From Acestrorhynchus altus (lineage: Eukaryota; Chordata; Actinopteri; Characiformes; Acestrorhynchidae): a stretch of DNA of 64,000 nucleotides. The notes beneath the pieces are model-generated. The model ran no database searches and was not told the origin of the DNA. It saw nothing but the letters and a program-made list of their open reading frames with translations. Position numbers and translations under genes: made by a program. This document shows positions 48,961 through 60,267 of the stretch, one piece after another. Position 1 is the stretch's first letter. Every line of letters begins with the position of its first letter. The stretch lies in assembly GCA_034509495.1 (NCBI GenBank), contig CM067505.1:8581532-8645531 (forward strand). The letters are read 5' to 3'.

Positions 48961-49599
48961 CATAGTCCAGCCATTTCAGGACCCTCTCCAATCTAAACTA
49001 GTGAGACGTGGTCATGAAGGGATGCATCTGGTCAGCATTAATACTCATATATGTAGCATTCAAGTGATGCTATATTGGCATTAACAAGCTCAATGTGTGC
49101 CAATACACCACCTCCACCTGCCCAGGCTGTTGACACAAAACAGGTATGGTTCTTGGATTCATGCTGTTTGTGTCCTTTGAAATTCATCAGACCAGGCTGT
49201 GTTTTTTCTATTTTTTTTTTTCTATTTTTTTTCTGCTTTTGTAGCAAAGCCCCCTCAAGGTTTAATTTGATGTGCAGTCTAAAATGCTTTTCTGCTCACC
49301 ACAATTCTACAGGGTTACAATTATCTGAGTTACTCAAAAAAGTCTGACAATTCTCTGTTGGTCTTTTTCATCCACAGGGTATTTTCATCCACAAAAGTGT
49401 TGCCCACTGGATATGTTTTCTTTATTACAACAAGGAAACTCTAGGGACAGTTGTGTTAAAAACCCCAGGATACCAGCAATTACAGAAATACTCAAACCAA
49501 CACATCTGGGACCAACAATCCTGTCACACAAAATCTGCATTCTGATGGGTAAAAATTAGGGTGTATTAGTTTTATAGTTCATTTTCATATACATTAGCT
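48961..49599. other. intergenic, nothing recognised
   Basis: T-rich tract at 49203-49232; otherwise no features. Confidence 0.4.
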
Positions 49600-50400
49600 G
49601 CACTTGAGTGAGCTTGTTGAGGTGAGAAGTGTCATCATGTGGAGATTCATAGAGGTTTTCAGAAAGAAGGTTGTAGATGTAAATGAATCTGGAAAGGGAT
49701 TTATGGAACAATTAGAAGTCTTCCATTCCATTTTCTGGAGAGTGGAGAACATTTAAAACAACTGCCAGCATGGCCAAGACCGGCCATCATAGCAAATTTA
49801 GCCCAATAGTAGACCATGAGGTAAGTAACAAAGTTTCCAATAGTCCTAGAATGTCATCACAGGACCTATAGATAGCTCTTGCAACAGTTGGTGTGAAAGT
49901 AGAGCATGCATTTGCATCATAAAGAGAATGTACAATCAATGATTTTTGGGAGGTGTTCAAGGTGTTCTTGCTGTAAAAATGTCAAGACTGAAGTTTGGAA
50001 TGAAACAATGTGTGTTGGACATGTGAATCCAAAGTTAAATGAATTTGTCACAATGACAGAAAACATGTTTGGTGCAAACCAAACACAGTATTTCAGCTCA
50101 AGAACCTCATAAATAACTGTCAAACATAGAGGCGGAAGTGTCATGGTTTTGGGCGTCTTTGTTACAGCCGGGCCTGGAGAACGCTGAATGATGAGATATC
50201 TGAAAGAATTCTGCATGATGGAATGGGAAAATCTTTCTTCCATTAGATCTCAGAGACTGCAAGATGGTTATAGGAAATATCTAATTGACTTTATTTCAGG
50301 TAAAGGGGGAAATACAAACATAGGACATAGGGTGTCCAAACCTTTCCCTCACAGGAAAAGTGCATTTATTCCACTGATCACATTTGATTAAAAGACATGT
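49600..50400 (+). mobile_element. Tc1-like transposon remnant (fourth family)
   Basis: The plus strand follows a common fish Tc1 transposase region in order: FRKKVVD-type helix-turn-helix start (about 49658), QPAWPRPAI-like block, ALATVGVKVEHA (about 49878), MFGANQTQYFSSRTS (50068-50110), and a TVKHRGGSVMVLG-like block (50120-50150). Many frameshifts and deletions. Confidence 0.75.
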
Positions 50401-50629
50401 CTTCAGTTTTATGAGTTTAGTTATATCACCTTCTTCTCTCAATATAGTTAAAATGAAAATCAAATGTCCATATGTTTAAATATGTTGAAAAATTTTAACA
50501 TTTTCACATGACTATAAAGATATGCTTTTTAATAATCAAAACCCATATATTTATTAGCTTTAATTTGAAAAAAAAATGAACCTCTATTGTCCAAAATGTT
50601 GCAATTCTGGCTGGTTGGCCATAGAAAAC

Positions 50630-50915
50630 ATTTTTGTCTGGATGTAATTTTGCAAACATGAGAAATGCACTGCTGATTATTTTGGTTAGCAGTGTCGTTG
50701 GCCTTGCTGCTCTCCCAGGAAGACCACTTTTTAAACATGACACCGCTTTCTTATTGCAGAGTCATGAACACTGACCTTAGCTGATCTTGTAACCTCCAGA
50801 ACAACTTGCCACTGTGCCCTCAGAGACATTTTTGGAAGGTTGGCCACTCCTGGGAATGTTAACCAGAATGTTGTCCTGGAATCTTAAATGGGTTTGAAAT
50901 TCTTTCCTGACTGAG
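50630..50915. mobile_element. possible DNA transposon fragment
   Basis: The stretch around GGTTGGCCACTCCTGGGAATG and GAAATTCTTTCCTGACTGAG resembles a common fish DNA transposon read on the minus strand. Recognised by word pattern only. Confidence 0.35.
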
Positions 50916-51319
50916 ATCATATTTTTGTTGTTTTTTGTGGTGAGTCTGATGGTACACGTATATTCTGCAGGACTGATTGCAATCAGTCAGCTGAATGCTT
51001 ATGTGCTTATCTGTGAAACTTGCTTAACTTGTTGCTTGAGGAACTAAGGAAAGTCATTTTTCACAGGTTGAATTTGTTTTTTTGTTTTTTTTTTACAGTG
51101 ATTTATTTAAGTTTTAGGTCAAATGTATGCAGAAATATAGAAAATAAGGTTTCATACACTTTCAAGCACAGAATGAAAGTCAAATTATTTGTATTTCAAG
51201 TTATTAGAATATTTAATGTTGAATGAAAATTATGAGAAATACTACTAAAACGTATAGACACTGTGTCTAGTTTAGCCCACATAACTACAATAATGGGGAA
51301 GACTGCTGACCTGACAGTT

Positions 51320-51680
51320 GTCCAGTAAAAGGCCATCAACACCCTCCACAAAGAAGGTAAGTCCCAAAAGGTCATTGCTGGCTGTTCTCAGAGTGCTGCA
51401 TCAAAGCACATTACTGGAAAATTGATTTGGAAACATGGTGGGCAGAGGTTCATGAGTAATAGGGATGACCACAGTGATGAGAGGATTCAAGAACTTGGGA
51501 GAGCTTCTCAATGAGTGGACTGAGGCTGGTGTCAGAGCTTTAAAAGCTACCACAGACAGATGACTCCAGGAAAGGAGCTACAACTGCAGCAATCCTAATA
51601 TTAAATGGTCTGAACCAGAGACGCAGTAAGAAGCGTCTTACCTGGTCTAAGGAGAAATGAACTGGACTGTCCCTTAGAAT
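51320..51680 (+). mobile_element. Tc1-like fragment, same family as 30230-31060
   Basis: Shares the CTCAGAGTGCTGCATCAAAG block, the GAGTGGACTGAGGCTGGTGT block and GGAGCTACAACTGCAGCA with 30230-31060. It continues into GAAGCGTCTTACCTGGTCTAA, typical of this family. Confidence 0.75.
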
Positions 51681-52001
51681 GTCTTATAGAAAAAGATAAC
51701 AAAATTGAGAATATAAGATTTTCCATAGCTATAAGCTATACTCACCAAAAGTAATACAAAAAAGGCTTGAAATACAGTACCTGGAAAAAACAACAACTAA
51801 AAACCCAATGAAATCCTTCTCTAAAGTCTTTTTTGACATCTTAAAATATAGGGACATTTCATATTAATTTTAACAATACGAATGATATAGCCTAACAGAA
51901 AAGGGAATTGTTTTTAAGAATTATGTAATTTTAGAATACAATTTTGTAAGGAAAAAGGTAGAACACCCCCACATTTATTACTACTAATGATGCAGCACAT
52001 A

Positions 52002-52345
52002 CAGGGGTTGGACAATGAAACTGAAACACCTGTCATTTTAGTGTGGGATGTTTCATGGCTAAATTGGAGCAGCCTGGTGGCCAATCTTTATTAATTGCAC
52101 ATTGTACCAGTAAGAGCAGAGTGTTAAGGTTCAATTAACAAATAAGTGCTCAAAATATTGCAATGCACACAACATTATGGGTGACATACCAGAGTTCAAA
52201 TTGTTGGTACACGTCTTGCTGGTGCATCTGTGACCAAGACAGCAAGTCTTTGTAATGTATCAAGAGCCACGGTATCCAGGGTAATGTCAGCATAGCACCA
52301 AGAAGGACCAACCACATCCAACAGGATTAACTGTGGACGCGAGTG
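52002..52345. mobile_element. second, truncated copy of the 21823-22349 element
   Basis: The left TIR (GGGGTTGGACAATGAAACTG) and helix-turn-helix region are nearly the same as at 21823-22200, with small deletions; TA precedes it at 52000-52001. The right half and right TIR are missing, and the sequence changes abruptly near 52345 to another Tc1 family. Confidence 0.85.
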
Positions 52346-52800
52346 GACATGAGTGATATCACCATGAAGAGTTCCAAAGACTTCTCTGAGACCTTCAGAA
52401 AAAAGGTTGTAGAGTCTGGAAAGGGACTTAAATAAAAAAATCCACTGACTAGAAAATTATTTATCAGCTCAATAGCAGAGTGCAAGACAAATGAAGAGGC
52501 TCTAAAAAAATCCTAAAATGTCATCAGGACCAATGGGTAGATTTTGCCACAGCTGATGTCAAAGTGCAGCATCAGGAAAGACACCAAACAAGGTGTACAA
52601 GGAGGAAACCCTTGCTGGAAATAAAGCCTGACAAACCAAACCTCAGGACAAGCATAAACTTTAACTTTTGGAGCAACATGTTTGTTTGAATTATTTGGCC
52701 ACAGTAACAGAAAATGTTTGGAGCAAAACAAACCCAATATTTGAACCTGGCTTTATTGTGTATGTGGTTCAACTACGCCATCTTATGGTCAAGATATTAT
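52346..52800 (+). mobile_element. Tc1-like fragment, family of 49600-50400
   Basis: Contains AGACTTCTCTGAGACCTTCAG, AAAATCCTAAAATGTCATCA and MFGAKQTQYLN-type sequence (52714-52745), as in the 49600 copy. Abuts the truncated element 52002-52345. Confidence 0.7.
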
Positions 52801-52959
52801 TGTGCCCTGAACAGCACCTTGCATGGACAGAATTTAGTAACACTTGTTTTGAGAAGTATCACAGGTTGTAAATGTTTTTTTAGCCAGGCAAGTCTTTCAG
52901 TTACTGTCTGAGGGACTCAAAATCTTCCTTCTTTGCATTTTTACGGTCAGAGGACTGGA

Positions 52960-53165
52960 AGTGTTAAGAGCCATGACAGCTTCAGCTTGCATCTCTTGAA
53001 GTAGTCTCCAGATTTTGAGGCATGTTTGGTGCCATTATTCTGCCGTAGAAGCGTCTCTTCCCATACGATTCTTAAAGGCTGCAATACCTGATGACACTTT
53101 CTAAGACCCAACCATTGCTCCCCAGGACAGAAGCTGACATGGTGTATGCAGAAATATCTGGGCCA
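52960..53165 (-). mobile_element. Tc1-like transposase fragment
   Basis: The minus strand gives LRQNNGTKHASKSGDYFKR, similar to the FQQDNDPKHTSK catalytic block of Tc1 transposases. Short and broken. Confidence 0.5.
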
Positions 53166-53540
53166 CAAAAATATTTATCTAGTATATTAGCTATTCTGAG
53201 TTTTTCCTGTTAGTCTAAGCTTAAACAGTCACTTTAGTTACCAAGACTAATAATTAACATCTTGTTTACTACAGTAAAGATGCAAAGCTGACCTGAATTA
53301 AGGTATGCTGACTAGGTTGCTCTGGAATTTGGAATTAATTCTGGCTAAAACCCACTTACTGCCATAGCAAAAAAGTGCAAAAATTCCAACTCAACTTTAA
53401 CTACATCAACTAAATAATAAAAATCTCTACTACGATGGCCCCGATACATGCCAATTACAAAAATAACAAGTCACACAAAAGGCAATTTGTGGAGCACAAA
53501 AAGTTTTATTCTGACAAATGTACAGTTGCAAAGCGCACTC

Positions 53541-53846
53541 TTAACGGTAACGGTGCAGCTGCAGTGTGTTGCGCCTTCTCCAGGCTGCACGGCGGGAACC
53601 ACCAATCGTAAGGTGGAACTTGTGGCCCTTGCCCAGCCCACGGCTCTTCTTGCCAGCGGATGTGAGGCCGCGCATTTCCCTGTGCTTGTGCACGGCCTTT
53701 GTGATCCATTGGGTATCAGGGTTGCGTCTGATGGCCTTGTGGAAAGTGTCGATAAGGATCACCTCAAAGAATTTGTATGTGGAGTCTTCTCCTACCCAGT
53801 AAGAGTTCAGCACGCGGAGACCCCCACAGTGACGGCCAGCACGCTC
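53541..53846 (-). CDS. rpl15: rpl15 exon 4 (stop codon)
   Basis: A 306-nt exon encoding [19 protein letters not shown] to RYR and TAA, after a CTCCCAG acceptor. Fully open. The TATA-poor, repeat-containing 3' flank starts at 53540. Confidence 0.96.
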   Translation of the reverse strand, partial: ERAGRHCGGLRVLNSYWVGEDSTYKFFEVILIDTFHKAIRRNPDTQWITKAVHKHREMRGLTSAGKKSRGLGKGHKFHLTIGGSRRAAWRRRNTLQLHRYR

Positions 53847-54786
53847 CTGGGAGGACAGGAGAGATGTATGACAAATGTCCACTACACAACACCAGTCTCA
53901 ACAATAAATCTTTTTTTGGGCATCAAAGTACACTTTTTTACTGCCATCAGAAGAACTGAACAGATCACAGCTAAGAACAAAGCAAAATAAACTGTTACAC
54001 TTGCTTATGTACCTCAGCAACAGACTGAAGGCTGCGAGCAAATTTGATCTGGTTGACACCATGGTGCACAGGCTTGCCATAGGTGGCACCTTTGGGCACA
54101 GGGCGTTTACGGCCACCGCGGCGCACACGCACACGGTAAATGACGTAACCTGTAAAAGAAATGTGAAGGCCATCATTATTTAAAACAATCATCATTATCA
54201 GATCACTGGAAGCAGTCAGTTTCCAAAAGTATTACAGTTTACTGTGCAACACTAAGATCATTACAAGGCAATTCTGAAAATGCCAGCTGTCCAGTAACTG
54301 TTTTCTACTTTAGTTTAATGTTGGAAATACCAGAACAAACCAACTTGGGTGACTGACTAGAAAGGTCTTACGAGAATACTTGGTTGCCAGATATGTCGTA
54401 GCAAATCAACAGAGTTGGACAAATGAATCTTCAGAACATGCTTTTAATATCAAACGAGCAGACAGTAACCATCATTCAACAGGTGGTTCCATCTCCATTC
54501 AAAAATGTTGGAACTACAAACAAGAGCTCATCCTCATGAAATGCCCGGAAAGTCTTCGGCAAAACAAAAAATGAACAGACCAACACTAGGGCACACTGCC
54601 CACATAAGACTCACCCTGCTTGGCCTTGTAGCCCAGTCTGCGGGCCTTGTCAGGTCTGGTGGGTCTGGGCGCACGATGGAGGGAGGACAGCTGACGGTAC
54701 TGCCAGCAGCGGACACGGAGCAAGAACCTCATCACATCCGACTGCTTCTTCCTCCATAGCTCCTGCATGTACTTGTACGCACCCAT
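53541..54786 (-). CDS. rpl15: rpl15: 60S ribosomal protein L15 (eL15)
   Basis: Structural protein of the large ribosomal subunit. Coding exons are 54786-54615 (172 nt), 54149-54013 (137 nt) and 53846-53541 (306 nt), giving 615 nt, 204 residues and TAA, the usual eL15 length. It starts [19 protein letters not shown] and ends [12 protein letters not shown], with no indels. Differences from the human protein are few (for example DTFHKAIRR for DPFHKAIRR and KFHLTIGG for KFHHTIGG). A 5' non-coding exon near 55705-55731 lies about 0.9 kb upstream. Divergent from nkiras1, as in human. Confidence 0.97.
54013..54149 (-). CDS. rpl15: rpl15 exon 3
   Basis: A 137-nt exon encoding [19 protein letters not shown] to [10 protein letters not shown]. 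The acceptor is TTTACAG and the donor GTACAT. Confidence 0.96.
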
Positions 54787-54796
54787 GTTGCCTCAA
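54615..54796 (-). CDS. rpl15: rpl15 exon 2 (start codon)
   Basis: The acceptor TTCTTCCAG is followed by a 10-nt leader (TTGAGGCAAC) and the ATG at 54786. It encodes [11 protein letters not shown] to [11 protein letters not shown] and ends in phase 1 at GTGAGT. Confidence 0.96.
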
Positions 54797-55704
54797 CTGG
54801 AAGAAAAACATTTTACAAAATTGATGAGATGCAACTCAATTCAGTGTCAAACAAGAAGTTCACCAAAAAGGCAGATGAGTTCACCACCAGCCTCAAATAG
54901 TTCAGTCACTGCAGTCATGCAAAAGCCTTCACCCCAAAAATGACCACCAAAGGAAACCCATTTAACAGTTTAATTCTGTGGACTGGGAGAAGGTTATTGA
55001 TCCATTCATCATGAAACCTAACAGCTAACAACGTCCATATTGAACCTGACAGTGCAATGAAGAGGTTTATATGAGACAGGGTGACAGTTGTGTTTATCAA
55101 AGGTTTAAGATGTTGTATGACTACAGCATTAGTCTCATTTCTCCTGCAGAAAACAATGCATTTCAGGACAATAAACCAGTTTGTTCTGAGAAAACTGAAC
55201 ATCTGTCCAGGTCCCTCAGCAGCTAGTTAACGTTCACTGGCGGATCTGGTTATTACGTGAGCTTATTCACTGGTTAAAATGGGATCTTCGTTACACTGTT
55301 GAAAGGACATCTGCACTCAGATCAGTCCGATGTTAAAATGCTGTAGAATTAAAAAACACCCGCCATATCAACATGCCGTCCACCGAACTAACCAACCAGA
55401 AAAGCGACATACTGCCAAAACCACTTCCTACTGAAACATAACGACGTTTAACAGCGCAACCACCACCATGACCCTCTTTATACCTGAACCCCTCGTTTCT
55501 ACACGCATTCACAAACACGGCGGCTGTGCGATCATAACAGCCTCCAAAAACACACAAAACGGCGCCGCAAAAAGGAACTAGCGTCTCGACTCGCATCCCT
55601 ACACTTTCCGTTACGAGTGTAAGAGAAACAGAGTTTGGATGGCGATTCCTTCATAGTGATTTTTAACAGATTTAATGTTCAGCAAAATGAAGAGTCTCTC
55701 TTAC

Positions 55705-55757
55705 TTGATGGCGTACTAAGCGGAAAGGAAGACGAAGGGACCCGGATGCCTTTATGA
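55705..55757 (-). promoter_or_regulatory. rpl15: rpl15 5' non-coding exon with TOP start and TATA-like box
   Basis: On the minus strand CATAAAGGC (about 55750-55757) is followed some 25 nt later by the pyrimidine tract CTTCCTTTCC (55731-55722), then GCTTAGTACGCCATCAA and a GTAAGAG donor ending the exon at 55705. A start at C within a pyrimidine tract is the 5'TOP signature of ribosomal protein genes, which places translation under mTOR control. The exact start nucleotide is inferred. Confidence 0.65.
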
Positions 55758-56146
55758 AACGTCACAGAGGTTTCCGGCACATTTGCGCGGGGATTGTGGG
55801 AAATGTAGTTTTTGTCTCCTCCTCGATAAACTTCACTTGTGACCGCCGTCCTTTATTTGATCATTTACATTTCAGTACAAAAAGGCCGACGCTTTCATAG
55901 CTGCACAAACACAGACACAAAGCAGAGTGAGGCTCTTCTCACTCTTCTCTTCTAACTGAATGTTATGTTAGTTTAGCTTTCATAAAAATATGTTTATGTC
56001 AAAGATGTATTTATTTAAGGATGAACTAATACCTTCAAAGGCAGTCTTATCTTTAATTATTATTAATGTGTCAGAGTCAGACTTTTTAAAAATCATTTTA
56101 AAATGTTAAGAAAAAGGAGAAAATGATTTCAAAATGTGGGTTTTAA

Positions 56147-56718
56147 TGTGGGTGTGTGTATAGTGTGTGTGTATATTAGAGTGTGTGTATTATATTCTGT
56201 GTATTGTATAGTGTGTGTGTGTGTGTGTGTGTGTTTGTGTGTGTGTTTGTGTTTGTGTGTGTGCATGTATTGTATAGTGTGTGTGTGTGTGTGTGTGTGT
56301 GTTGTATTATATAGTGTCTGTGTGTATTATATTCTGTGTGTATTGTATAGTGTGTGTGTGTTGTATAGTGTATGTGTGTATTGTATAGTATGTTTATGTG
56401 TGTATCGTATAGTGTGTGTGTGTGTATTTTATTGTATAGTGTGTGTGTGTGTTGTATTATATAGTGTCTGTGTGTATTATATTCTGTGTGTATTGTATAG
56501 TGTGTGTGTTGTATAGTGTATGTGTGTATTGTATAGTATGTTTATGTGTGTATCGTATAGTGTGTGTGTGTATTTTATTGTATAGTGTGTGTGTGTTGTA
56601 TTATATAGTGTCTGTGTGTATTATATTCTGTGTGTATTGTATAGTGTGTGTTGTATAGTGTATGTGTGTATTGTATAGTATGTTTGTGTGTATCGTATAG
56701 TGTGTGTATTTTATTGTA

Positions 56719-56753
<35 letters not shown>
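56147..56753. repeat. TG-rich higher-order minisatellite
   Basis: Built of TG/TA/TTG words. The string GTTGTATTAT recurs at 56301, 56451 and 56595, and the intervening sequence repeats nearly intact, so a unit of about 145-150 bp is repeated three times within a plain (TG)n array. It lies between the divergent rpl15 and nkiras1 promoters. Cysteine/valine-rich open frames here are artefacts. Confidence 0.9.

Positions 56754-56808
<55 letters not shown>
56754..56808. repeat. (GA)n microsatellite
   Basis: An uninterrupted GA run directly abutting the TG minisatellite, about 70 bp upstream of the nkiras1 TATA box. Confidence 0.95.
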
Positions 56809-56812
<4 letters not shown>

Positions 56813-56877
56813 AAACGGGAAGCTGTGGAAACTGGCTTCCATAGTAACGCTATTAACCCGGATGTGAAGAGTAGGTG

Positions 56878-56933
56878 TATATAAACAGTGATCAGAGCAG
56901 CGGTATTAACCCTCTCACAGCTGCGAGGAGAAG
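56878..56933 (+). promoter_or_regulatory. nkiras1: nkiras1 TATA box and 5' non-coding exon
   Basis: TATATAAA at 56878-56885 would give a start near 56910. A short non-coding exon ends at 56933 (GAGGAGAAG) before GTGAGT, and the next acceptor TTTTGCAG at 57202-57209 leads to the coding exon. Confidence 0.55.
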
Positions 56934-57209
56934 GTGAGTTTACTCCTCTTACTCTCTTTAAACCGAGCAGCTGAGTGAACAGTGTTTGGTTTAGTTTCGG
57001 TAGTTTTAGTGAATGAAACTGGTCTACGCTGGTTACGTCAGGAACGTTAGTAACGCCAGTAACGTTAACTATCCGCTGAACAGCACGATTTGGCTGTTTG
57101 TTTTCAGGTCGTCGCGTGTCTTGGACTCTGCTCACTGTAAAGTTAGAGCTGCTTTAGCTGAAGTGTGTTTGTGCTGAATCTGCTGTTTAATGCTCTCTGT
57201 GTTTTGCAG

Positions 57210-57323
57210 GCTTTTCTGGGCAGCCGGCGATGGGGAAAGGCTGTAAGGTTGTGGTGTGTGGTTTGGCGTCTGTCGGTAAAACGGCTGTTCTAGAACAGTT
57301 ACTGTACGGCAACCACAGCGTGG
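57210..57323 (+). CDS. nkiras1: nkiras1 coding exon 1 (P-loop)
   Basis: The exon starts at 57210 after TTTTGCAG, with the ATG at 57230. It encodes MGKGCKVVVCGLASVGKTAV to YGNHSV and ends in phase 1 before GTCAGT. Confidence 0.95.
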
Positions 57324-60267
57324 GTCAGTTCACCTTCTTCATCTTTCCACAGAACAGCTGAAAGCCTGTCAGCCTGCCTCTCCTCTGGCATAGTGACCAG
57401 TACAGTGACAAGTAAAGCTCTTTAAGAGAGTAAAGGATGATCTGTCCTGAGTAAATGTGTGAAATATTTCAAGCAACATCTTTGAAAGTTTCATAATAAT
57501 AAGCAAAAAGAGGATAATAAGGAAAACAGCACCAAGCCTTTCAGTGCTTGTTTCGTACTGTCACTGGATCCACTCTTGACCGTAGTAGAATACTGCTCCT
57601 CGTGCCACTGGCTACAACGCAAGACCGATGGATGCTCAACTCACTGCCTTGCTTAACATTTGGACCACTCAGGTCATTGTGGTCAAAAAATAATAGATTC
57701 ACCCGTCCGCAGAACGTTCATCTGAAAGGCATCAAGCTTTATTAAATCGGATCCTTGAATTTTGTGGTTAGGACTAAAGAAAGGTTTTCTTCTGATGACC
57801 TTTCCTTGGTGGTCCTATTTGTTAACATGCAGCTGATTAGAGCTGATTCCTAGCCCTTATTGTGAAGATGCCACAGCACTTAATAAGTGATTCAAGGTCT
57901 GAGACCTTTGAAAAGCTAATCCAGGATCTCTTTGGTTGCCCAAACAATTGCATACCGTGTTCCCTTCTCTAAAATCACATAAATCTAAAATAAACTAATC
58001 TTGTATTAATTTCTTCTCAATCACATTCTACTCACTTAACTATTTACTGTGATGGAAGATTTGACTGCATGTCAGTGAATGCAATGTGTAGATTAATGTA
58101 CAACATCCTAGAATATGATGAGGAACACGTATGCACAGTTCTCATGTTTAAACTAGAAAAAACATAATACAGTGAAACCTTTGCACACGATGAGTGACAA
58201 AATACTAATAAACAACAAAGGTGATCAAAGTCATTTTTGATCTACAAAGCAAGCTTAGTATCAAGCTAGCGTTTTCAGTATTTAGGTCATTTTCATATTA
58301 CATTTCAGAAACATTTTGTGTAGATCTCCAGATCTAAAAGTTATACCTGTCAGGACTAGTGCATTTAGCAATTGAAGATTTTGTATGTTTTATAGAAGCT
58401 CTTTATATCTGTTGCAACACAAGTCAAGTCTTAAAATGTCTCTACTTTCATATATCTCTCATTTGTTTGTTCATTTTGGGATCATTTAATGTAAAAACTT
58501 TGTTTTAAATTTGATACCAATTGTTTTCATAATGAATATAAAATGGTAGTTTACCTTTTTTTTTATTTGATTTTTTTAGGCACACTAGTGTGTATATATA
58601 CAAGTATATATTTTCTATGTATCGTTCAGCTTTTTGTTTCTAGTTTGTGTATACTAGAACAAAAGCTAGAGATAAATGAATGTTTTATATGTAGTTGTTT
58701 GTGTTAAAGGATAACTAGTTTACTGTGGATATGATAATAAAACCTTTTGAATCCTGAATCTTGACAAAAAATATTTATCAGATTGATAAAACAATCCAAA
58801 CTTAAATGCTGCATATCGTAGTCAATTACAAAAAAATTACATCCTTGGTAAAATCAGCAATGAATTGCTAAGTTTGTTAGCTCTCTCAGAGTAAGAGCAA
58901 TTAACGCACTATATTCAGACCATGTTGTTTTAATGCTTTTGAGTGATGTTATAGTATATTGAAAAACAACCGTGTGCAAGTACATGACCGGAGAGTTGCT
59001 TCTAACCAATACCATACTGAAAAACAATTTTTTCAAAATAAATTCAACCCATGTTATTAACGACTGAACACTGAATTGGATCTCTTCTTGTAGTGTTGTA
59101 CAATATTTTATGTACATTGTATGTGCTACAAATGTAATTAGCATCCTGACCTTAATTTGTTCAATTTACCTCATTATGCACTTAAACTATACTGCCTTTT
59201 GTTTAGGTGCAGAATTGAACGAAACCCAGGAAGATATTTATGTCGCCTCCGTTGAGACAGACCGTGGAGTGAGAGAGCAGTTACGGTTATATGACACAAG
59301 GGGGCTCCGAGATGGACAGGATCTCCCAAAACATTACTTCTCTGTGGCTGATGGCTTTGTGCTTGTCTACAGTATTGATAGTCTGGAATCCTTCAAGAAA
59401 GTTGACCTGCTAAAGAAAGAAATAGACAAATCCAGGGACAAAAAGGAGGTAAAAAAAAAATTAATTGATTTGCAAAATTTGAGCAGCACCGATTAAAATG
59501 TTTCAAATAGGAAAATCTCGAAGGACCAATTTTCACTTGTTTGTTACAATTAATTGCTGGAAAATCAAGTAACTTTGACAGTGAAAAGTTTGGGAACATG
59601 TACCTTTTCACAATAGTCTAAACACATGACCATGTTCTCTCGATTGGTTTGCAGTAACTTAACAAATTCTAAAAATGTTTGTTTAGAGGTAAACAGTGTC
59701 AGGTTTTGTGATGTCAGCATTCACCAACATCCAGAACCTTCAGCCAAAAACACTACACTCAGTAATTAGGCCAAGATGCTCTTTGTAGTAAACAATATAA
59801 AGCTATAACGTTAAATTTTATATTTTGGATCATATTTATATTTTATATTAAACATACTTGCCAGCAAGGCAGTTCACATTTCAAAAGAAGGCAAAAAGTC
59901 TAAATATTTTTTGAGGGTCTGACCAGGTTTTTGGTCCTTCGGAACATGAGCGCAGTGTTATGAACTGATACCAGACCCTTCAAAATGTATCAATATGCAT
60001 ATTATGACATCTCTGTATATTCAGGTGATGGTGATAGTGCTGGGTAACAAGGCTGATCTGCGAGAGCGTCGTCAGGTGGAGCAGGAGGTGGCTCAGCAGT
60101 GGGCCCGTGGGGAGAAGGTGAAGCTGTGGGAGGTCAGCGTTACAGAGCGCAGCTCCCTCATCGAGCCCTTCACTACACTCACCAGCCGCCTTACTCAGCC
60201 CCAGAGCAAATCTGCCTTCCCTCTGCCCGGCCGCAAGAGCAAGGGCACTCCTTCCAATGATATCTGA
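57230..60267 (+). CDS. nkiras1: nkiras1: NF-kappaB inhibitor-interacting Ras-like protein 1 (kappaB-Ras1)
   Basis: Atypical small GTPase that binds IkappaB alpha/beta and slows their degradation, and also restrains Ral signalling. Coding exons are 57230-57323 (94 nt), 59207-59448 (242 nt) and 60025-60267 (243 nt), for 579 nt and 192 residues, the human length. The P-loop is GLASVGKT (residues 11-18), the switch II DTRGL (61-65) and the base-binding motif GNKADL (119-124). Ala13 and Leu65 replace the Gly12 and Gln61 equivalents of Ras, as known for kappaB-Ras proteins. There is no CAAX box; it ends KGTPSNDI. No indels. Human order and divergence from rpl15 are kept. Confidence 0.96.
57324..59206 (+). 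other. nkiras1: nkiras1 intron
   Basis: A 1.9-kb AT-rich intron between coding exons 1 and 2; no repeats recognised. Confidence 0.8.
59207..59448 (+). CDS. nkiras1: nkiras1 coding exon 2 (switch regions)
   Basis: A 242-nt exon after TTGTTTAG, encoding GAELNETQEDIYVASVETD to EIDKSRDKKE, then GTAAAA. It contains the DTRGL switch II and the FVLVYS strand. Confidence 0.95.
59449..60024 (+). other. nkiras1: nkiras1 intron
   Basis: Between coding exons 2 and 3; no features seen. Confidence 0.8.
60025..60267 (+). CDS. nkiras1: nkiras1 coding exon 3 (C-terminus)
   Basis: A 243-nt exon after TATTCAG, encoding VMVIVLGNKADLRERRQ to FPLPGRKSKGTPSNDI and TGA. Confidence 0.95.
   Translation: MMVIVLGNKADLRERRQVEQEVAQQWARGEKVKLWEVSVTERSSLIEPFTTLTSRLTQPQSKSAFPLPGRKSKGTPSNDI

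Noticed and set aside
53541..55731. snoRNA genes inside rpl15 introns
   Set aside because: I looked for C/D or H/ACA boxes and saw no convincing set.
56136..57135. Cys/Val-rich and Ser/Leu-rich proteins
   Set aside because: Translations of the TG and GA repeats.
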